From Nematostella vectensis (lineage: Eukaryota > Cnidaria > Anthozoa > Actiniaria > Edwardsiidae): a DNA stretch of 64,000 nt. The stretch covers positions 6,678,998 to 6,742,997 of the forward strand of contig NC_064045.1 of NCBI RefSeq assembly GCF_932526225.1. Reading direction: 5' to 3'. Both the position numbers and the translations under genes were made by a program. The notes under the pieces were generated by a model. That model was not told the origin of the DNA and did not search any database. It was given only the letters and a program-made list of their open reading frames with translations. This document shows, one piece after another, positions 23,166 through 36,360 of the stretch (the first letter of the stretch is position 1; each line of letters begins with the position of its first letter).

Positions 23166-24029
23166 TTGTGACGCTTATATCGAAACTCACTCTCCGATCG
23201 TGTTTGATCGAGTGCAATTACATAGAAAGAATTTGCTTTACGTTTCCTAATCTAGCCACCCTAAAAACACTGAAGCGCGTGACAGTATTTTTCTAATAAC
23301 ATTTAAGAAACTTTTCGGTAACGCCGGCTAGAATTTTGCGATTCTTAACGCTATCATCAAGCAAGTTCTCTAAAATACGCAGAACTGGAGATATGACATG
23401 ACGGAAAAAACCTAAATTAACCCATTTCCCAACTAATAAGGCGGAAAATGCGACTTTTTGTAAGGTCTCATTGAAATTTGTGCTTTTCGTCCCTGGGCCC
23501 ATACATAGCGCAAGGATGATCAAGGAAAAAATATCTTAAAAAGCCAAAATCTGGGTATGTGCATTTCAGTCCGGAATACAAGGATGGCCATTCCGTCATG
23601 TCTGAGTATAAACGCGCGCTAAGTATGGACCATTGCTTGAGTGGGGAAAGCTATGATAAAGCTTTTTGCCGCAGGACCGTGGTCCCCCAAAAAGCGGGTT
23701 CTTATTTTGCCATTATCGCCACTTTGAGACTTTGCGGAGTCATGATTTGCCATCAAGAGCCTCCGGCCATAATTGAAGGTCCTATGGCGATGGCGGCGTA
23801 TCACTTAAAGAATTTAAAAGTGTTTGTCAGCCCTCTTTTTCAGCCTAGCAATATACTAAGCTTAAGGGAGCAGTCTTTTGCATCTGTTGATTTGGAAAGG
23901 TTATTGTGACATTTCTACTGAAGTATAAAACGTTGCGGTCAGACAGCTATTTCATGATGTATAAGGGCAAGTTATTCTCAAGTCAGTAGCGATGCTTTCT
24001 TGACTCTGTTAATAACTTTTAAACCCTTA

Positions 24030-24720
24030 ACCTTTGTTAGTGGAGATATGTTCTTCAGTCAGCAGCGGTGTATCTTTGACTATTAATAAGCGCTAGGGGT
24101 TCTACGCTAGGCGCTCAGATTTTCTAAACACTGTAACCTTTGTTAGTGGAGATATATGTTCTTTAGTCAGTAGCGGTGTATCTTTGATTTTGTTTATAAG
24201 CGCAGGGGGTTCTACGCTAGGCCCTCAGAACTTTTAAGCACGTTACCTTTGTTAGTGGAGATATATGTTCTTTAGTCAGTAGCGGTGTATCTTTGACTTT
24301 TTTAATAAGCGCCAGGGGTTCTACGCTCTAGGGACCCAGAACTTTTAAACACGACCTGCATTTTTTGGTGAAAAACAATATGATCTAAGCAGTCAGTGGC
24401 GGTGTAAAAGTTCTACGCTAGGGGCTCAGAACTTTTAAACACTTACCTGTTGTTAGTGGAAATATGTTCTTGAGTCAGTAGCGGTGTAACCTTGACTTTA
24501 TTGATAAGCGCCGGGGGTTCCTCGCTAGGGACTCAGACCTTTCAAACATTAATTTTTGTTAGTGGAGATATTTTCTTAAGTCAGTAGCGGTGTATCTTTG
24601 ACTTTATTAATAAGTGCCGTGGGTTCTTCGCTAGGGACTAGGAACTTTTAAACGCTAACTTTTGTTAGCCTTTGTTAGTCAGTGGCGGGGGGTTCTGCGC
24701 TAGGGGGCTCATGACTTTCT
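24030..24720 (+). repeat. About 105-bp tandem repeat, six to seven units
   Basis: Units share TTTGTTAGTGGAGATA, AGTCAGTAGCGGTGTATCTT and GGGGTTCTACGCTAGG at intervals of roughly 95-115 bases, with one degenerate unit near 24358. Confidence 0.85.
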
Positions 24721-24819
24721 GGATGACAATTCTCCGCATAAAGAACAATCTGAAGCAGAGTGCTGTTCTGTCTCTAGATGAAGAGCAGTCCTCAACAGTG
24801 AGACATTAAAGAGACTATG

Positions 24820-25187
24820 TCAGCCGCCATTTTGTCATCCTAGCAAAATACCAAGCGTGAGAAGGCATCCATTCCCATCGTGGAAGCCAGTGCGATATTT
24901 TCCATTAAATTTCGTAAATAAAATATTCAACTTTGTTTTTTGCGAGGTTCTAGCACATTATACGCCTTCCAATATTAAATGAAAACAATAACAATTATGC
25001 GGCTGACAAGGGCTCTTTAAGAATATCGGATTAATTTCTTTGAATATAATTTTCCATCGGCTAATTTTGAGAAGCAATCGCGATATTTTCCATTGAATTG
25101 GGTAAATAACGTATAACGTATTTTGGATGCCTATATTTCGAAATTTCATCACATAATTCATCTTCCAATATTGAAGATAACAATAAC
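24820..25187 (+). repeat. Two successive repeat M copies
   Basis: GCCATTTTGTCATCCTAGC, CATCCATTCCCATCG and CCTTCCAATATTAAATGA occur first, then a second partial unit with TTTCCATCGGCTAATTTTGA and CTTCCAATATTGAAGATAAC. The palindromic element at 25199 is inserted at its end. Confidence 0.6.
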
Positions 25188-25198
25188 TATGGTGTAGT

Positions 25199-25409
25199 TA
25201 GCCTGCTTGCAGGCGTACTCGGTGTTATCATCGCGAAAAACCCGCTCATTCCGGTGATCGGGCGCCATCTTGTATTTTGAGCCGCGCGGTTCCCGTTTTT
25301 CCGCTCATCCCCAGGAAACGCGCGGCTCAAAATACAAGATGGCGCCCGATCACCGAACTGAGCGGGTTTTCCGCGATGATAACACCGAGTACCGCCTGCA
25401 AGCAGGCTA
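25199..25409. mobile_element. Nearly perfect 211-bp palindromic element with target duplication
   Basis: Arms starting TAGCCTGCTTGCAGGCG are almost fully complementary for about 90 bases, with GGCGCCATCTTGTATTTTGA near the centre. Direct repeats TATGGTGTAG flank it at 25188-25197 and 25408-25417. A duplication of about 9-10 bases suggests a Mutator- or hAT-like source. The high arm identity suggests recent insertion. Confidence 0.85.
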
Positions 25410-26019
25410 TGGTGTAGCTGACTAGAGCACTTTCAAATTTAGAGCTTTACCCCAAGACAAGAGACTGGCTGCGAAAAGGTAAAGCATTTTTGCACTTTTA
25501 AAGTCAATTGGTAAACGAAAAGTAAACATTTCAATTAGTCAATTAGTAAACAAAAAGTAAACATTTCCTATTGAAGGCTCGTCCAATATTTTATTTTCTG
25601 GTATTATGATATCTATGACTGAGAAACCCCTCTTAGAAGATGAATCACAACTACTGTATACTTACTGCCAAGGGCGTTATAACAACATGCATTTTAATCT
25701 GCATACTATTTACAGATTATCATAAGTAAAATAATGTAGAGATATGAGATTATCGTCTTTGAACTCTTATAAACTCGCTTTGTCAGTGATAACATTGTTA
25801 GGAGAAAATACTGTTAAATAACATTTGTGCAAGGTCTTGTCATTGACTAAAAATTGAGTGAACATTACAACATTTCCGTCTTTCAAACACGGCGCCGCAA
25901 AGTCCTGGGGTTTTAATGTCCCTTTAAGTGGTTTTCTCTGTGAATCATTGGGCATTCGCCGGATCTCTGAGGGTGAAAGAGAATTTAATTAATGACTGTG
26001 CGAATTTTTTGTTGAATTG

Positions 26020-26285
26020 AGATACTTCTAGGAGTTCTTCAAATAAGTATAGGAAAAAGGAATACCCAATGAATTGTCAGAAAGGGGGTAATTACACAAA
26101 TTCTAGTGCGTTGATGGATCCAAAGGGTGTTATAATGAACACAATTTCATTTTGCATTTAAAGATTTTAGAACGCATCAGACTAACAAAGAAGTATTTTT
26201 GCTGCTATTTGAGCCTCGGCATTAAAATTTGGTGAAATCTCAAGCTTGACCTGAAGACGTTTTTATAAAGAAGGAGTGCATTGTT
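26020..26285 (+). repeat. Dispersed repeat L, partial copy
   Basis: Contains CCAATGAATTGTCAG, GGGTAATTACACAAATTC, GATTTTAGAACGCATCAGAC and ATTTGAGCCTCGGC in the family's order. Confidence 0.65.
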
Positions 26286-26655
26286 TGTCTCCCTTAGGCA
26301 ATTTTACCCGGGTAACTTGAACTTTCTGCTCTTTGCTCCATTCGGAAAATGTTATGATCGATGTTGATTCTCATTTTTGTTGTTTGTCATGCTTGAATGA
26401 ATTCCATTACACACTTATAAAGATTTTTTGTTCACTTCTAATCAAAACATGCAGCTAATTTATCTCCTTTTTACCGACCTCGACAATTAATCTCCAACTC
26501 TCGAACATATATTTGCCTTCAAGTCTTCGAGCTGATGGGTTTCTCATTTTTATTATTACTCTCATTAACCTCCTATATTGGTGTCAATTTCAGTTGTTAT
26601 TGCAATGTAACGTCTCCCGCTGATTTCAAAACTTCATCCTCTTTCAATTGGAGAA

Positions 26656-26770
26656 TACCCTGGGTACCAGAGGCTTTAAGTTTCACTACCAAAAAGCCGC
26701 AAAGCAGCGAAGCGAAGACCTCAATCGTTGTATTTGGAAGTGATGCTTGGAGCCTCTGATACCCAGGGTA
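26656..26770. mobile_element. Short foldback family D, copy 1
   Basis: Ends TACCCTGGGTACCAGAGGCT and AGCCTCTGATACCCAGGGTA form an inverted repeat about a 75-base centre. A relative is at 46323-46407. Confidence 0.8.
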
Positions 26771-29344
26771 AATTGAGACCCGCAATGTACAGAACGATAT
26801 TTAGTGGACAAATTTTGAATAAAAATTCTACATATAAATCTTAACTTCATAACATCTTTCTAAAATCATGTTTCTATGATAAAATCTTAGATTACTATTT
26901 TCTCATTTGGGTGACAAATTAGCTTATATCTTTGTAGATATTTACTCAAACCCTGCTACTGTACCTTAATCTTGTTTTATCAACAATAACAAGTAAACAG
27001 ATATCAAAGGATGTAGGCACTTCAAATATGCAACTATATTACTTATTTTCAAACATCTAATTTCATTCGTTAATTGGAGCGGAAGGAAAGACTGAAAGGA
27101 ACGAGTAGGGACGAGTAGGCGTGCTTTTTGTATTATCCGTAATGATGAGAGAGTTGATGCACTCGGGGATAAACAAATATTGACTCCAAATAATGTGAGA
27201 CTATCTAAACATATAAACCACACACTTTTAACTGTTGAGTTGATTACGATTCTTTAATTGTCATGAGATATTCAAAGTGCACGTAATTTGTATATTTGTA
27301 CTAGGATGAGTTGCCAGAAGTAATTTGCATAATATGGCTTCATTATCACAATTATGAGATATATTTTTAAAAAAGCTCTAATGGAGGGAAGAAGCGCTTG
27401 CTATTGCTTCGACCACATTGGTCAGAAAATGAATAACCGCTATCTTCTTTTTCTTTGCAAGTCACCCTGCCAGAATGTTGAATATAACAAATAAGTTACA
27501 GCCGTAATCGTAGTTTCATTGCTCAAAAAAAATTAGAAAACCTTCAAGGTCCATGCGTAGGTATAATGTCGCCAAGGTTTTTACGATAGAGACGCAAGTT
27601 TCATTTTGGGTAGTCGCAAAACTAAGAATTCAGATGTTTTCAAATCCCTAGAGGCAATATTTTAAATTCTGAAGCAAGTGATAAACCTCGCATAGAAAAG
27701 AAACATAGAAAAATCCCCAGAAGTACAAAACAAGGAAACTGGGGGATTTATCTTTGTAAATTGAAATGCGTTAAGATTTTAGAAAAAATCTCAAGGCGAC
27801 TTGTGCTGGAATAGGCGATGATCCTGCTACGATGAGAGATTTTGCAATCTTTGCAAGCGCGAAGGTCACATTCCGAAAAAAAAATTGGGGTTGGCATACT
27901 AGGTTCTCCAATACAATTTGCAAATACATTCAAGCAAATTGTTTACTAAAAACAATAAATTCTACCACAAGCTATACCACAATCACCAGCCCCGTATACA
28001 ACAATGGAATTTAGGTCTTAGCAGATAATGATCACACTAATTATTTTATTTATATGATATGAATTTTTCCTGGTTACTTTAGAAGGGCTTCCCCAGCGAC
28101 TCGGATATCTGCTGTTGTCGATATTAAAATTGCATTCATAAAAATGTATTTAAGAGATATATATTTTGAAGTTTGCTTTCCTCGATTTCAAGTTTATTGA
28201 AACCCCTGCTGTTAGCTGCAGTGAAAAGTCCACACGAGTCGGACACCAATAAACTTTATCCCTTTTTCTAAACCAAAACATGATCTGATTGTGGAAAAAG
28301 ATGGAATTATATATATTACTTTTCATTTCCTTCAAAATCTTTTTGAGCCCTTGGAATGGGCTTGCCTTAAAGTATCTCCGTTATCAGTATTACTTACTTG
28401 TATGCGCAGTTTAACAAGCTGATCTGTTATTCTCTTTATTAAGTCGGTTTGAGCCAAGCCGAAGGTGTTTTCGATACCCCCTGTATTCGTATACCCACGG
28501 CAATAAAAGCTTTTGGGCCTCGAACAATGACCAAATCCAAACAAACAAATTAGGAATAGTTTTCATGTTGAACCGCAAAGCTCTAATTGGAAAAGAGGAA
28601 TCTAGCTTTTATGCCTTTGTGATTTCTGATGACGCAGCTTTTAACACTTGATATAAAGGCCCCAGACAGCTTTTCCAGAAGCAAAGCGAAGATCGCGATG
28701 GTTTCCATACATCCTTGTCACAACTTCGCACGAACGTAAGTGTTTCAATTTGAATTTCTATAGCAGTAGCCTCCATAATCATATCTTTTCAACATTTTGA
28801 TTTACATTACGACTTAAACAGCGTTATACAAGCATCATATTGAGTTATTTTATGCGAGGGTATTTCTTGGTAAAAATTTCCGGATTCCTTATCAGACACG
28901 CATGACTGTTTAGCCATAATAACAGTGTTCACAGTCAGGTGTCAGGCTGTTTGTATACCCGCAAAGCGTGGATGCGCTGTCAAAGTAAAGAGAGACTCCT
29001 TTTGATATCGTAGACAGACCCCTTTTGATAGTACGTGTAACTCGCAAGGCGAAGGGCATTTCAAACATACGAGAAAACGATAGAGTGTCTATGAGATATT
29101 AAAAGTACTCATGTAAAAGAGATGCAAGAACGCGGAAGTTACATCACTTGTGGCAGGAAACCAAGCAAGGACATCGTAAAACCAAAAACTGGTAGTCGAC
29201 ACTGAAAGGACAAGGGCATCATAAAAAAAAATAGGACAAATGCCGACATAACGACATCAATTTAATACCGTTATCTAGATTATTCTAGTATTACTAGTTA
29301 TTTTAGTAAGACTAGAATTAGAACTAGAACACCACATCCATATA
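26771..29344. other. AT-rich, no gene seen
   Basis: Only short frames. A small hairpin at about 27711-27749 (AAATCCCCAG with CTGGGGGATTT) is the only structure noted. Confidence 0.6.
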
Positions 29345-29700
29345 ATACCGTAAAGTAGAACTTGAAGACGTAAGACCGACATAACGACACCAATATAATA
29401 CCGTAAAGTAGAACTTGAGGACGTAAGACCAACATAAGGACATCAAAATAATATCGTAAAGTAGAACTTAAGGACGTAATACCAACATAATGACATCCAA
29501 ATAATACCGTAAAGTAGAAATTAAGGAAGTAAGACCGACATAGGGACATCAATATAATACCGTAAAGTAGACCTTAAGGACGTAAGTCCGACATAAAGAC
29601 ATTATTACAATACCTAAAGAAGGAGACAAGACCGATATAACGACATCAATATAAACTAGGACGTAAGGACGTAAGACGTAAGGACGTGAGACTGACATAA
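29345..29700 (+). repeat. 53-bp tandem repeat
   Basis: ATACCGTAAAGTAGAACTT recurs with CCG or TCG starts at 29348, 29401, 29454, 29507 and 29560, exactly 53 bases apart, with GACGTAAGACCGACATAACG between. A decayed tail runs to about 29700. Confidence 0.9.
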
Positions 29701-32700
29701 GGACATCAAGACAATACCGGACTAGGACTTAAGATTAAGACATAAAAGACATAACCAACAAATAATTAACAAAAAATGTGGCGACGTGTTACCGTGAAAC
29801 ATTTGATAAGGCTATTGTAGGTTTCATATGCCCAATCGTATCTTTATCGTCGCATTATAGATCAAAGCTATTTTTATGGATTGAGTTCAACCTAATATTT
29901 AGTAACCTTTTTTTCGTTTTTATCATCCATTACATGGTTTAATCGCACTTGAACGATATCTTATAATTTCAATCAAGCGCGAGTTCTTAAGTGTCGTGAT
30001 TTCATAACGGGCCGGAAATCGAAACCCATCAGATGCACCAGTTCTTCCGATTGCTGTCCGAGCGAACAACCTCTAAAGGCGTCAAAAAGACGCCAATATT
30101 TCTGTTTAAAGCATTGGAAAAGCAGGGCTTTATAGTGCAATCAATCAAGACATGCGAAACATTGCTGTTCAGCTAGAAAATTTAAGAGGGTGTGTTTCCG
30201 ATAGAAATCATTTGTTAACTAGAGCAAATATTCACAAATACCCTCCAGTGCCAATTAAATATTTCCCTCTTTTAATTAGTTTAAGACTTTTCAGCAACAA
30301 CTAAACACCTTTCCGGTGTTTTCAGAAATATTCAAATTTCCCAAATCTATTATCTTTTTTCAGGTTGTTTCGTTTGCTTTGCATGTCATTTCCTTGAAAA
30401 TATCTTTCCAACACTCTCTTTCTCTGTTTTCACCGTTTTAAGACTTACCGAATTAGTAGAATGTGTTATTATTTTCACGCCTTTTCAGAACTATCAATTC
30501 TCATTTACACGTTTTCATTCACCAAATTTTATCCACAACACCAAACATTATGTGAAACTTGGATATCTCATTCTTGTTCCAACTTTGCGATTGATTTGAT
30601 CGTTTCGTATTTGCAAATCACTCTTCTTTTATTGATGTTTCTTAGTTGCTTGCGTTGTTTTCCCAATTTCAAATCCTAAGAGGCCATTAAAATGCACATT
30701 GTATGACTTAATAAAAACTGATTTAAAACACATATTGGTTTTACTTGTTCTTGTTAACATATGGGTAATTTGTAGAGCGTTTTCGAAATCTTGAATCGTT
30801 AGTCAGAGCCCAAATTTGTATAGCTCTTCAGACCTAATTTTCTCCTAAGAATGAAGATTGACAAACCATCTCGACTTTCCTTTATCTCTCATCCTTTCCC
30901 ATCAAATGAAAAACACATGGTGATAAATTGACCTAGTCTTAACTAGGATGAATTGGCTTTGAAAATTGCTATGACATGTTTGTGCTTTTTGGCCAAATTT
31001 TTATAGCCCCTCAGACCTAATTTTCTCCTAAGAATGAAGATTGATAAACCATCTCGACTTTCCTTTATTTCTCATCCTTTCCCATCAAATAAAAAAAACC
31101 CATGCTGATGGATTGACCTAGTCTTAACTAGGATGAATTGGCTCAGAAAATTGCTCTGTCATGTTTGTGCTTTTTGGCGCAGTCGCTGTCCAATAAGGGC
31201 CGAGGAGGAAAACCCTAAATGATATAACGGACACACACGTGTCAATCGAAGTGACAGGCGTCTCAGGACTATCTCGTTATCACAACACGTTCCAATCCAC
31301 GTAACAAATTTCATTTCACGCGCAGCAAATCTTATTTTACTTTTCACGCTTCGCAGACTTTTTCCAGAATTACAAAGTAACTGTTCTGTTTAAAATCGAT
31401 AAGTCACATTAAGGACGGACCTGGGTCGAGAACGCTTCGGTAGGAGATATAAAGTACTCGCTCCCAATTGGTTCCTTTGTCTAACCAAACACAAATACTC
31501 TAATTGACAAAGTTTTTCATTCAGGCAATGATGAATTTTTCCCGAACCGCATTTTCGAACCCAAAACAGTACGCTAGAGAGCAGACACCGTAATGGAACG
31601 GGGAAAAAATCCATTCGCCTGCGAACTGGGTAAGTTTTAGTTAGCGCCTTCGTCTTAAGCTACGCCTGAGACTTGTTATCAGCGTTCTATTTAGGTATCT
31701 CTTCCTTGTAGATTATCATTATTTTCAGTCGATGTGATAAGTGTCTTGAGGCGTTACGAGATTTAAGCTTGTAAAATTAACGCTACAATTTTCGCATTTC
31801 ACGTCTTTCACCGTTGAGTTTGGAGCTCAAAACTTAAGAAAAACCAGATGCTCCCCGAGATGGTTCAACAATACAACTTTCCATTGCTCGGGATTTGTCA
31901 GAAGTATAGAATTCTCGTAGATACACCGATAACAGAACCAGCTGATATGATTTAAAAATAATTGATCAATGTCTTTTCTTCTTTTTTTGAGTTTGAATGA
32001 ATGTTTATGCCAAATAACTCGAGTCCTTTCATTGTTTTCTCCTGGATTATTTTCCATGCAAGGTGTTAGTAAATTGCCCGTTTGCGTTTCATATTCATCG
32101 ATTATGTTATATCCCACCAAATATCAGTTCAAGTACCGCTAATCTCAATAAAAGCCGTGATTTCATCTGTAAAAGGGGGTGTGTTTACTGCGTTCGTTTT
32201 CTTTCGCATTTACCTTTGAATTTATTTTCAATAGTAATCTCATCGAGCAGGGCAAACATGCCACCGATATGTACCAAACACGAGAGAACGAGCTTCTTTG
32301 TTTTGTCTACGGGTTTATGTGTTTTTTTGTAAACTCACCTAAACTATTAGCTCACGTATTTCTTGACTTACGAATGTATCTTTGTAAGGTTCTATTGAAC
32401 AGTCTAGTCAGTACAATACCGGCTACTCTTTGTTATGCTGTCAACACTGCTACTCGTAATAATAATACAACTTGTTATACTGAATGTATATAAATATTAC
32501 GAACTCTACAACATTGCTTTTTGAAACTCTAAAACCCTACCATTTCAATTTCATTTCAACATTATTTTTTTTGGTTTTATTCTTTTTCGCTAGTTAGAGC
32601 TACCGAAAGTGCCTTCGAAATTGCCTTCGAACTTAATTATTGCTTGTTATTTATTCAAATGCGGTTATTGGGATTTTTATATTGCTTGTACAAGATGTGT

Positions 32701-33076
32701 GTAAGTGTTGTAGTACAAGGGGAAACAGAACAAGGAAAATTCGTCCATATTTACAAAAATTATATCATCAATTTAACCCATGCAATTTATAACGTACTAT
32801 CTCCTCTTTTCACCGTTGTTATTCTTGCCACGTGACACGTGGCGACGTTTATTGGTTTCAAATTGTTTTTGATTTTTTCCTCTCTAAAATTAAATTCTAA
32901 AAGGTTTAAAATACATTTTTTACATGGTCAAAGTGAAGTTGAGAATGTGAGTTAGACATTTTCTCTTAAGCCATGAAATCAAATTTAAGATGGACCGTGG
33001 TCGTTAATTCGCGTCACCGAGAACTTTTTTCCCGAATTCTTTGGCATCCGATTTCTCTATTTTTGGCATATTTTTC
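29701..33076. other. AT-rich, no gene seen
   Basis: Holds the 183-bp duplication at 30806. Frames up to 104 codons (for example 32179-32493) show no motif or splice support. Confidence 0.6.
30806..31178 (+). repeat. About 183-bp tandem duplication
   Basis: AGACCTAATTTTCTCCTAAG starts near 30831 and again near 31014. Both copies continue through AACCATCTCGACTTTCCTTT to AACTAGGATGAATTGGCT with few differences. Confidence 0.85.
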
Positions 33077-33290
33077 GCAGCCGTCCCGCGTGTGTTCCGA
33101 AACATTGTCGGGCATGCTCGCAGTATCGGGTGCGTCTCGTTTCGCAGCCGTCCCGAGTTTGTTCCGAAGCATTTTCGGGCCTGCTCGGGCCTGCAATTTC
33201 GGGTACTACGTCTCGTATTGCAGCAGTCACGAGGTAGAGCTTGCTTGCAGCATCGGATACGTCTCGTATCGCAGCCGTTCCCGTATGGCC
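33077..33290 (+). repeat. Degenerate GC-rich repeat
   Basis: GCAGCCGTCCCG or near variants at 33077, 33144, 33220 and 33271, several preceded by GTCTCGTATC. It is GC-rich against its surroundings. Small frames on both strands come from the repeat. Confidence 0.55.
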
Positions 33291-33374
33291 GCCTTACTAC
33301 CATAAAAAAATTGTGCCTTAATGCGAGAAAATACTTTTTCGTAAACTCGAGCATGACAGCATGTCATTTCAACA

Positions 33375-34160
33375 CAATATCCTCATTCAGAGCATATCCT
33401 TATTTAGAGCATATCCTTATTTGGAGCAAGTATTTATTCAGAGCATATCCTAATTTGGAGCATGTCTTTATTCAGAGTATACCCTTATTTGGAGCATGTC
33501 TTTATTCAGAGTATACCCTTATTTGGAGCATGTCTTTATTCAGAGCATACCATTATTTGGAGCATGTCTTTATTCAGAGCATACCCTTATTTGGAGAATG
33601 TCTTTATTCAGAGCATACCCTTATTTGGAGCATGTCTTTATTCAGAGCATACCCTTATTTGAAGCATGTCTTTATTTAGAGCATACCCTTATTTGGAGCA
33701 TGTCTTTATTCAGAGCGGAACCTTATTTGGAGCATGTATTTATTCAGAGCATACCCTTATTTGGAGCATGTCTTTATTCAGAGCATACCCTTATTTGGAG
33801 CATGTTTTTATTCAGAGTATACCCTTATTCGGAGCATGTCTTTATTCAGAGCATACCCTTATTCGGAGCATGTTTTTATTCAGAGCATACCATTATTTGA
33901 AGCATGTCTTTATTCAGAGCATACCCTTATTTGGAGCATGTCTTTATTCAGAGCATACCCTTATTTGGAGCATGTCTTTATTCAGAGCATACCCTTATTT
34001 GGAGCATGTCTTTATTCAGAGCGTACCCTTATTTGGAGCATGTTTTTTTTTCAGAGTATACCCTTATTTGGAGCATGTTTTTATTCAGAGCATACCCTTA
34101 TTTGAAACATGTCTTTATTCAGAGTATACCCTTATTTGGAGCATGTCCTTATTTTGGAGT
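33375..34160 (+). repeat. 34-bp minisatellite, about 23 units, open in all three forward frames
   Basis: Unit GAGCATACCCTTATTTGGAG then CATGTCTTTATTCA. Since 34 is not a multiple of three and the unit lacks stops in every forward frame, overlapping frames of 123-212 codons arise. All encode the same 34-residue phrase (MSLFRAYPYLE, HVFIQSIPLFGA, CLYSEHTLIWS). Confidence 0.92.
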
Positions 34161-36276
34161 ATCATTCAAAGGGACCTATCATATCAAACGTATTCCCAAT
34201 GGATAGTGTCCTTCGTTTGTATTGCCTTATATGGACATTGATGCTAAAGTTTTCCCACTCCCTGATCTCCAGAAAACATGGTGAAAAATGCTGATTCCTG
34301 TCAATTTGAGACTCGCGGCAAGAATTTGTCATGAAAAACTTGATCGCTTGGTCAAATCTTTACCTCATAATCTTGAAAAGCCCTTAGACCCAGGCCTCCA
34401 AGAGATTGGCCCAGTGTTTCTCTAACAGGGTCTGGATGAGGTTAACCGACTAGCGACAAACGGCTTAAAAGGTAACTGACGACCGGCAAAGAATGAAAAA
34501 AACTAGTGACTAGCGACAAAAAAATATTTGCCGACTACCGACATTTTATTATTTCCGGTATTTTTACTCTTTACTTCCAGCGTCAATCTACTTAAATTCG
34601 GACATTTCAGAATCTGTACTATGTATTTCCTGTTGCATCAACTTTTCAGTCAATTATTAATAATGAATTTATTATCAATAAGTTATTAATTACTAACCAA
34701 TCCTAAATAATGTTTAATCTTCTATAGAATCTAGTACAAAAGCGACGTACCAAAGCGAAGTACTAGATTATAGTCACCGACTACCGACTACCGACAAAGA
34801 CCGATAATTCTTACCGACTCCCGACAAATTATGGAAGTTTAAACTGACTACAGACATACAGACCCCCCCCCCCCCCCCCCCCATCCAGACCCTGCTCTAA
34901 GAAGGAACACCATGTAGAACATATGAGGGCGGGAGGTATAATTGTTATTTTTAGTTTCCATTCATTTCTTTTAAAATTTCATTGTGTGGGGGATGTTGGC
35001 AACGCCCTTATTACCCCCCCCCCCCCCTGGATCTGTCATTTGTTGGTTGTGACTCGCTTGCTTGTTTTTCTCCCAGATCTTGACCAGAAGATCAGCAATT
35101 TTGTTAGAAGGCCAAGGTCAGTCAATATCACGTAAGTTGATAACAAATAGGTCATTCCTGTTACGCCAGAAAAGATCCAAACTCCCTCCCCCCACGGAGG
35201 GACTCAAAGAACCTAACCCCCCTGCCCCAAGGAGAGAGTTAAAGGACCTAACCCACAGAAAAAGATCAGAGAAATATCCTTATCCTCTCCCCCTCCCCCC
35301 CCCAGGAAATGAGTCCCCGGAATTTTCTTAAATAAGTGCACCAAAAACATTAAAGGTCTCCCTTAAATCTAAATCATCCCCCAAAAAACATCAAATCAAT
35401 GATGAACACATATTGTTCTGTGACAAAAGCCAATGGCTTGCCACTTGTTTTGAGAAAGAAGTAATAGTTCTAGAGAAGAAAGCCAAACTAAACATGAATT
35501 AGCATTAAACTTTGAAGTCAAGAGAGACTGCTGTCAAAATCTTTTCTCTAAAGCATGCTCGAGGCTTCCGCCGAAGTGATCCGTTTTTGCATACATATCA
35601 CCTGCGAATATTGATGTTTTCGGCAAGGTATTGTTGATGGTTTTCATATCAGGACTTCTAAACATGTCTTTTAATTGAATACCAAAGTCTTAGCACTTAA
35701 CGATCTTCATTTCCCCTGAGGTATACACCTCCGAAGGGAAGTAATTAAATAATAATTTGTATATATACTTATATACCACCAGAGGGAAATGATTTAATAT
35801 TTAATATAGTCAAAATCTTTAGATTATCAAAAGGTATTAACGTTTAGAGAAAGTTCATAAGCGTAAAAACATTTTTTATCAGTGCGTCCATCTTTCTTCG
35901 TTTTCGGCGATTTTAGTGTTATTGTTGTTAGCTCAAATAAATTTTACCATACTCGATAAACACCGATACCACAACCCAAAATACTAATAAACTGTCGTAA
36001 AAGTATTGCGATTGTTGGACGTGCTTCGAGATTTAAGAGCAACACTTCTGGTTTCCGCTCGAGTGAATAATTCACGGAATAATATCTAAAGAGAGATTTT
36101 CGTGCGTGCAAAATGTTAAATAGCATGGTATCATATCTTTAAAAACACTGCCTCCAGGAAAGCAGTCCGTAATATCAGGTTATTGCCCGCAGGTGACTGC
36201 ATTACCTCACTTCGCCCTTGTTAAACAATAGTTGTGACCACGCCCTTTATGCTGGTCGCACCAGACCCCCCGATGG

Positions 36277-36360
36277 TTTATATAAATCGAGTCATGTTGG
36301 TTCTACTCTTTCAAACTCCAACTTGATGTGTAAGTGTACTGCACGCAAAATCATGGTAAG
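36277..36360 (+). promoter_or_regulatory. TATA-type promoter-like segment without a recognised gene
   Basis: TTTATATAAAT at 36277-36287 is followed about 25-35 bases later by an initiator-like TTTCAAACT, then ATG at 36353-36355 directly joined to a donor, ATG|GTAAGA. A first exon ending at its start codon is a common animal layout. No downstream exon was recognised, so the gene, if any, is unknown. It could be chance. Confidence 0.35.

Noticed and set aside
33375-34160. CRISPR-like spacing of a 34-base repeat
   Set aside because: Units are directly adjacent with no unique spacers, and the sequence is animal nuclear DNA.
33041-34294. Overlapping frames of up to 212 codons
   Set aside because: All derive from the 34-bp minisatellite. 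The same peptide appears in all three frames, so there is no evidence of coding.
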